Below the pieces are notes generated by a model that saw only the letters and a list, made by a program, of their open reading frames with translations, was not told the origin of the DNA and searched no databases. A stretch of DNA of 64,000 nt from positions 1,178,001 to 1,242,000 of the forward strand of contig JABMLP010000004.1 of assembly GCA_013176395.1 (NCBI GenBank). The letters run 5' to 3'. Source of the stretch: Venturia oleaginea. Lineage: Eukaryota; Ascomycota; Dothideomycetes; Venturiales; Venturiaceae. Made by a program: the position numbers and the translations under genes. Positions 58,505 to 64,000 of the stretch are shown here, in pieces (the stretch's first letter is position 1; each line of letters starts with the position of its first letter).

Positions 58505-61500
58505 ATGACGGACCGGCCAGGTTCTCCACAGCCTCGTCAATCGGAAACCCGGGGAAGTGCATTAGCAATAGCCGCTCTACCAGTCGACGTTGTTGCCCAG
58601 ATCAAGAGTTCAGCAGCTATAACCACTCTGACCTCTGCCATTCTGGGACTGGTTCAGAATTCTTTGGATGCTCAAGCAAAGAAAATCTGCATCCATGTTG
58701 ACTTCAAACGTGGCGGTTGTGTGGTAGAGGACGACGGTCTAGGCATATTGCCCGCCGAGTTTGGTGAGAATGGTGGACTGGGGAAGCTCCATCGTACGAC
58801 TTGGTCGAGGTTTGTGAAGTACGGACACGCTGACAGGAACTAGACACCTCCAAGTACAGAATTTCCGAGACGAACTATGGGTGTAATGGCATCTTTCTTT
58901 ACTCCTTGGCTTCGCTCTGCTTGCTAAATGTCACGTCTCATCATTACCAACACCAATCGACCAACAGCCTGACTTTTCATCATTCTAAGCCCATCTCCAG
59001 ATTTGTGCCGGCACCAGCCTCACATAGTCTCGACTCGCGGGATCATGGCACGAAGGTTTCTGTTCGAAATCTTTTCGGAAATATGGCAGTCCGCGTAAAG
59101 CAGCGCTATTTGGCCAGCGAGGATAAATCTGAACAGGATCGCTTGTGGGAGTCCTTGAAGCAGTGTATTGTGTCGCTGTTGATCGCGTCAGGGAGCTTTG
59201 TCGCCTTGAAATTGCGCCATGTGGGCACCTCCAAGACTGTGACATTATCTGCGCCTCGAGAACGGAATGCCCTTGAACTTGGTCCCGCTCTGCCAGAGAA
59301 ACTTCGTATGGCCCTGTCAACATTACAGCAAGCAGGTATGGTGTCTCCAGGCAGCACAAACTCTTGGATCCCAGTATCCGCTTCATCTCGCTCGATTGTC
59401 ATCAAAGGTGGAATATGTCTGGAACCTGCACCCAGCAGGTCTGCACAGTTTCTTTCGCTCGGAATGAATCCTCTTTCACGATCAGGCCATAATGAGCTTT
59501 TCGACCACATCAATCGGCTTTTCAGTCGCTCGCGATTTGGCATGGTTGAAGAAGAACCTGTGACTGAAGAGGAGAGATCACGACGGCAGCGTGACAGACG
59601 ATTTAAACAAGATGGGCCTACGAGCAAACAACTTCTGGCTGAAAAGGGCGTGGATCGATGGCCTATGTTTCTGCTTAGTATATCGATTAAAGGGAATGGA
59701 ACACGACATGGACATCAAACACTGGACAGCGATACAAAGCTCGCTTCTGTCATCGCTGTGCTCGACGCTTTGGTCAACGGGTGGCTTGCTTCGAATCACT
59801 TTCGTCCGCCAATCCGCAAGACAAAAGAGCAAGATTCTGTTCCTGAAACGGAAGATCAGTATACAGCGATCCCGGAACTTTCGTCCAAAACGAGCACCAA
59901 TCAAGCAAAGCAAGATCTACCAATTGCTCATCGTGAGCAGCGTCCAACATCGCAACAGCATCTGACCTCTCCGACATGTCCGTATACCGGAGTATTGTCG
60001 ATGAACGAGCTCAGCAGAATCAAGAGCGCGAACAGATCTCTGCTCGAAAAAGGTAGACCTTATACTCCTGGAACAAAAAGACCACAAACAGCACCTAGTC
60101 CTCTAACCAGCTTTCAAACAAGGACGCCCAACCATTTAGCCAAGCGGGCTAAAGATGGCTTGGAAAGACTGGCATACATCTCTGAATTGAGTCAGAACGA
60201 CTTGCGATCAACCCCAGATAACAGTGGAGATACATCCCCTCACGCGAGCGAAGCCGCATACGTTGAGCGGTCTGATATAATGCGGGACGAAGCGATACAC
60301 TGGACTGATCCGATCACGAAACAAATCCATCGCATCAACTCTCGCACAGGCGCTATAATTCCTCCCAAACCCGGGAAGGGCACTTCAAACCTCGTCCCCT
60401 CCAGCATACCAGACCGAAAGAGTCGGAACGTACCTACGCCCTCACTCAGACTTCCACCTCGTGCCGAGTCAACCGACAAGCGATCTCCGAGTGGGTGGTT
60501 GGAAGGTGTTCTCAAAAACTGGCAAAACCCAGTCTTCCGCTGTGCAGAGAAGAGTATTCAACAAGCTTCCATCCACGTTCCTAGAGAAGAAACAGGCGCG
60601 ATCACGACTGGAAAGTTCAATTTCACCACAACGGCGCAGATTGATCAAGCTTTCAAAGAGGTATCGCATTTAAATACTAGTAGGATCACCAAGGAAGCCC
60701 TGAGGAATGCCAAAGTCATCTCGCAAGTTGATAAGAAGTTCATCTTGGTAACGCTAAACGCAAACATTACGACCGATGCACAGCGAACGATGCTCGTTAT
60801 GATCGACCAACACGCCGCAGACGAACGCGTCAAAGTTGAACAACTCCTTGAAGAACTCTGCCAGGGACCTGCCAAGACCGCGACCATATACAAAAGCTCA
60901 CTCGGCCACAGTTCTCACATCCGTACCTCGTTACTACCGAAATCACTTACCTTCCGCATCTCAGCACAAGAAATCGAGCATTTCAGGGCTTATGCTGCAC
61001 AGTTTTCTGAATGGGGTATCCTCTATGACCTTTTACAGTCCTCTGAAGACATGAGAGAAGAGAGCGATAGTGATATTGTTGTTCGATGTCTTCCGCCCGT
61101 CATCGCAGAGAGGTGTAAACTTGACCCAAAACTCCTCATCAATCTCCTCCGCGGTGAGCTATGGAAGCTTGTCGAGTCATCCTCTTCCTCACATACTAGG
61201 CCAATCAAGTCTCCCGCTGTGGAAGAGAAGAAGAATGATTGGCTGAGATCCATTGGCTCTTTCCCACAGGGTCTTCTAGATATGGTCAATTCACGCGCGT
61301 GCAGAAGCGCCATTATGTTCAATGACGCATTGGGTACGCGAGACTGTGAGGAGTTGGTGAAGGCATTGGCGAAATGTAAATTCCCCTTTTCTTGCGCACA
61401 TGGTAGGCCTAGTATGGTTCCTCTACTTGATTTGGGAATTATCGGTGGAGATGTCGAGGGAGCCAAGTTTGGCGGTGGTTCTTTTAGTTTTTGTCAGAGA

Positions 61501-61563
61501 AAGGAGAACAATACCGATTTTATTAGCGCTTTTGGACGGTGGAAGACAGGGCGAGCAGCTTGA
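58505..61563 (+). CDS. mlh3: DNA mismatch repair protein MLH3
   Basis: This MutL homologue pairs with MLH1 as an endonuclease in meiotic crossing-over and mismatch repair. One intron (58794-58843) gives 1002 residues. The N-terminal GHKL ATPase region is recognisable by NSLDAQAKKI, VEDDGLGI and GGLGKLHHTSKY. The position of the general-base Glu before NSLDA is Gly (ILGLVQNSLDA), and the usual GFRGEAL motif reads GCNGIFLYSLA. The C-terminal endonuclease domain has the metal-binding DQHAADERVKVE (near residue 750), SRACRSAIMFND and CAHGRPSMVPLL. The central linker is long and disordered. The endonuclease motif and the divergent ATPase motif separate it from MLH1 and PMS1. Confidence 0.9.
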
Positions 61564-62318
61564 GCTTTTGACGGCTTTTACTGTTCGATGCATGGCTGAT
61601 AGATGGGAATATTCAGAATTGGTAACTTACAGTTCTGGTGATTTCAGAATTAATGATTTTCTTGTAAGAGCTGATTTTGGTTTTTTGAACATAAGAAAGT
61701 GTCTCCAGAAAATCAACAGTCCAGACGAAGAGCTCAAACGCCAGGGTAAGAGTGAGAGCCACGTAGGCAATCCCAGTGAGCACATGCCGAACTAACTCGG
61801 AAAAGTAGAGAGACCTACGGCTATCAAAATAAACAGTAGATTTTACTAACCTACAACTTGTTTCAAAAGGTTATCAGGTAATTTCAGCGATACCATGACT
61901 CCAATTCCGCAACCTCATCCCGAAGCAGAGTACTGGCACTTTCGTCATCTTTACTTTCTTTTCGAATCGAGGACAGGACTCCCAAAGAGGTGAACATATT
62001 ATTCTAGAGCGTGTGACAAGAAAGATAGCTTCTCAACTCGTTTTGGTAGGTGAGAAAAGGGCGGTGGTGGGAGAGGAAGAAATGGAAAACGGGGTGATTC
62101 GATTGATCGATGATTGACAAGGCAATGTGGATAAAAAGAACCGTGGCAAAAAAGGAGGATGGAAGATTCGAAAATGCTAGAATCATCCATAAATGCATGC
62201 ATCTGTGATCAAAGAATTCTTTCACTCTCCTTTCTTTGATCATGTCAAATGGTATACTCACAACAAAACGAATCCAAAAATATTCAATTCGAATACCTAT
62301 TCACTCATCCCCCCAGCC
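61564..62318. other. Convergent intergenic region
   Basis: Nothing is supported between the stops of mlh3 and ima1 apart from 3' flanks. Overlapping frames on both strands near 62000-62260 are low-complexity. Confidence 0.4.
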
Positions 62319-64000
62319 TCAAAGAATCTCCCGCCCAAGTCCATCAGGGATATGATTGATCCCACTCAACCCCTCTCCCGCCACCGTCTGCTCACCCCCA
62401 TTCAAAGCCTTCCAAATGAAAGAACCAACTTCCCTCCAATGACCCCATCCCTGTCTAACGAGCATAGCAAAACCAAGGGCTACCAAAGCAAGAAAAAGCC
62501 ATCCAAGAGCCCAGGCCTCAGGAACGGCGTTCCCAGCACCTTCCCCATCACCATCAGAAACTTGCCCCCCCCGCTTTGGTCTCGCAGGCAGAAAATTCTG
62601 GAAACTAGACGACGCACTCTCAATCCCCGGTAAAAATCCCTCTCGTTCTTCTTCTTCATGCGACCGAGTAACCTCCGCAGGCTTATTAGAAACCGAGAAG
62701 GCCGCATTGAAGAGGCTCTCGAGTCCGGTTTCTCTACTCTCTGCTTCTCGGTCGACCATCCTCGGTTGTTGTAATGTATAATCACCCCTGCGTGATCCGC
62801 CAAAATCTCCAGACAGATCGTCCCCAGCCATTTTCTTCGCGAACAGCTCTTTCTTTTCCTTCGAAGCGGGGATGAACGGTTGCATACTTCGTGGGTTTCG
62901 TGCTTTTTGTGCTGGTCCTTGTGGGGCGGGAGGAAGTGTTCCCCTGAACGGATTTGGTCCCATGTGTCGATATGGAGATTGGAAAGCTGGCTGGGCGGGT
63001 CGCCGAGGGTTGATTTGTTTGATTTCTGTTGATTCTGTGGGCATCCAATCCATGGAAGAGGACGCTACTGATAGCGTATCATCGGTTTCGTCGAAGTCGT
63101 AATTTGAAGTGCTATAGGTGGACTCAGGAGAGTGCTGACGTCCCAGAGATGAGATGGGGAATGCGGATGTTGTGTGCGTAGACTCGTAAGATATTTGTCT
63201 TGGTTTAGTCGAAGGGTCGGCCAGTATGGGTTTAAGGCCCGAGAAGGAGACTTGAGGAGCTTTGATGAGGCGCACTGAGCAAAGAGAAGTCAAGGTGGTC
63301 TTTTTACACGTTAGTTAAGAGCAAGTCTGTTTGAAGAGGTAATGCTCACAAAGAAGAGGAAGATGAGCATAACGCCGTGCGCTGCATTCAAAGGAATGCC
63401 AGAATCTTTGAGCCAGCCTAGATCGAGACCCCAAAGTGCTGTAGCACGGACAAACAATACCATGACTTGAAGTGCCATATGATTGTTCACGCCTCTAATC
63501 CGTGTCTGGCTGTGTATAGCCTCACCAAGCTTGTTGTTCCACCAACAGGAGACAAGTCCCAGCCAAAAGCCGGTCCATGCTCGCTCGTGTGTAGCAAGCA
63601 AGCAGTTGAATTGGGATTGTCCTGTCCTCGCTCCGTCCCATATGCAACTCTGGGTGGAGAGCCAGCTCGCATGTGTTGTGTCGTCCTGGACCTCAGCTGA
63701 CGGCAGCACTCCCATGGCGTGGTATTCCACCTGTGCTAGCAGACTTATGCTCCATGCTAGACCACCGGCGAAAATGATAACGCGCTTCCAACCCCAATCC
63801 TTCCAGCCGACCAACCGCTTCACCTTGGACTGCACAAGTCTCCGTCTCAAATAATCATCTCTTGCTGCTTTTGTTGTCTCTTGCATGCGCCGATTTACTT
63901 TTGGGGCGCATTCAGTACATATTTGCGGATATCTCTTCTCCAGGTTCGTCTTGTATTCGTGGAGTTTGTCGAGGTATTCTTCGTATTCTGGGTCGGTCGA
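62319..64000 (-). CDS. ima1: Inner nuclear membrane protein Ima1, 5' part outside the window
   Basis: Ima1 (Samp1/NET5 family) links the inner nuclear membrane to heterochromatin and the microtubule-attachment machinery. One intron (63300-63349) is visible; 543 residues lie in the window and the N-terminal zinc-finger start is missing beyond 64000. The visible start PEYEEYLDKLHEYKTNLEKR, then YPQICTECAPKVNRRM, is the conserved Ima1 N-terminal domain with its last Cys pair. Membrane segments include VIIFAGGLAWSISLLAQV, AWTGFWLGLVSCWW, ALQVMVLFVRATALWGL, GVMLIFLFFVSI and, near the C-terminus, ALGWLFLALVALGFAML. A Ser/Pro-rich nucleoplasmic loop (PNPFRGTLPPAPQGPAQKAR) lies between them. Confidence 0.9.

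Noticed and set aside
1..64000. CRISPR array, bacterial operon, or secondary-metabolite cluster
   Set aside because: No spaced short repeats with unique spacers are present, the DNA is intron-rich eukaryotic, and no backbone synthase or terpene cyclase gene was found.

Overview
The window is nuclear DNA of a filamentous ascomycete (Pezizomycotina). Nearly every gene is broken by short GT..AG introns of about 45-120 bp. The gene set (SepH, HulA, Crz1, Ima1, sphingolipid delta-4 desaturase, GPI-anchored pepsin-like protease, exopolygalacturonase) is typical of such fungi, and the one tRNA gene has a short intron after position 37. The class cannot be fixed from sequence alone; Leotiomycetes or Dothideomycetes would fit. 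The polygalacturonase, two secreted proteases and two small secreted proteins suit a plant-associated or saprotrophic life.

Left part (1-31 kb): septation kinase sepH; a small membrane protein with an I9-like lumenal domain beside an apparently decayed paralogue; a protoglobin; an Alba-domain protein; a GPI-type aspartic protease with an unusual first active-site triplet; Rho1; a subtilase split by a one-base frameshift; two relics of an F-box-like family; a CobW/G3E GTPase with an insertion in its C-terminal domain; a small secreted cysteine-containing protein; cytosolic methionyl-tRNA synthetase; cytochrome c peroxidase; and sphingolipid delta-4 desaturase.

Middle (31-46 kb): exopolygalacturonase, the calcineurin-responsive factor Crz1, an ABC1/UbiB-family mitochondrial protein and tRNA-Thr(AGT). 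An accessory island follows: a pogo/Fot1-type DNA transposon with 42-bp terminal repeats and a broken transposase, then a noncoding element of about 1.7 kb bounded by CCCACA-rich inverted repeats and carrying a nested 353/136-bp repeat array.

Right part (46-64 kb): a secreted protein of unknown function, a gene-poor 4.7-kb stretch, the HECT ubiquitin ligase HulA/Rsp5, a YFH7-like P-loop kinase, a Ser-rich protein of unknown function with a frameshift, MLH3, and the C-terminal part of Ima1, which runs off the window.

Most genes are unlinked housekeeping functions. Several act at the cell wall or in septation (SepH, Rho1, Crz1) and several are secreted, but I see no operon-like cluster or biosynthetic cluster. 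I did not find a clearly new multi-gene system. The best leads are the nested-repeat TIR element, the I9-like membrane protein with its decayed neighbour, the CobW-domain insertion, the altered catalytic motifs in the aspartic protease and MLH3, and three one-base frameshifts that are either real lesions or assembly errors. Exon boundaries were set by GT..AG sites and checked by reading-frame sums; gene starts are the first ATG that fits the domain, unless noted.
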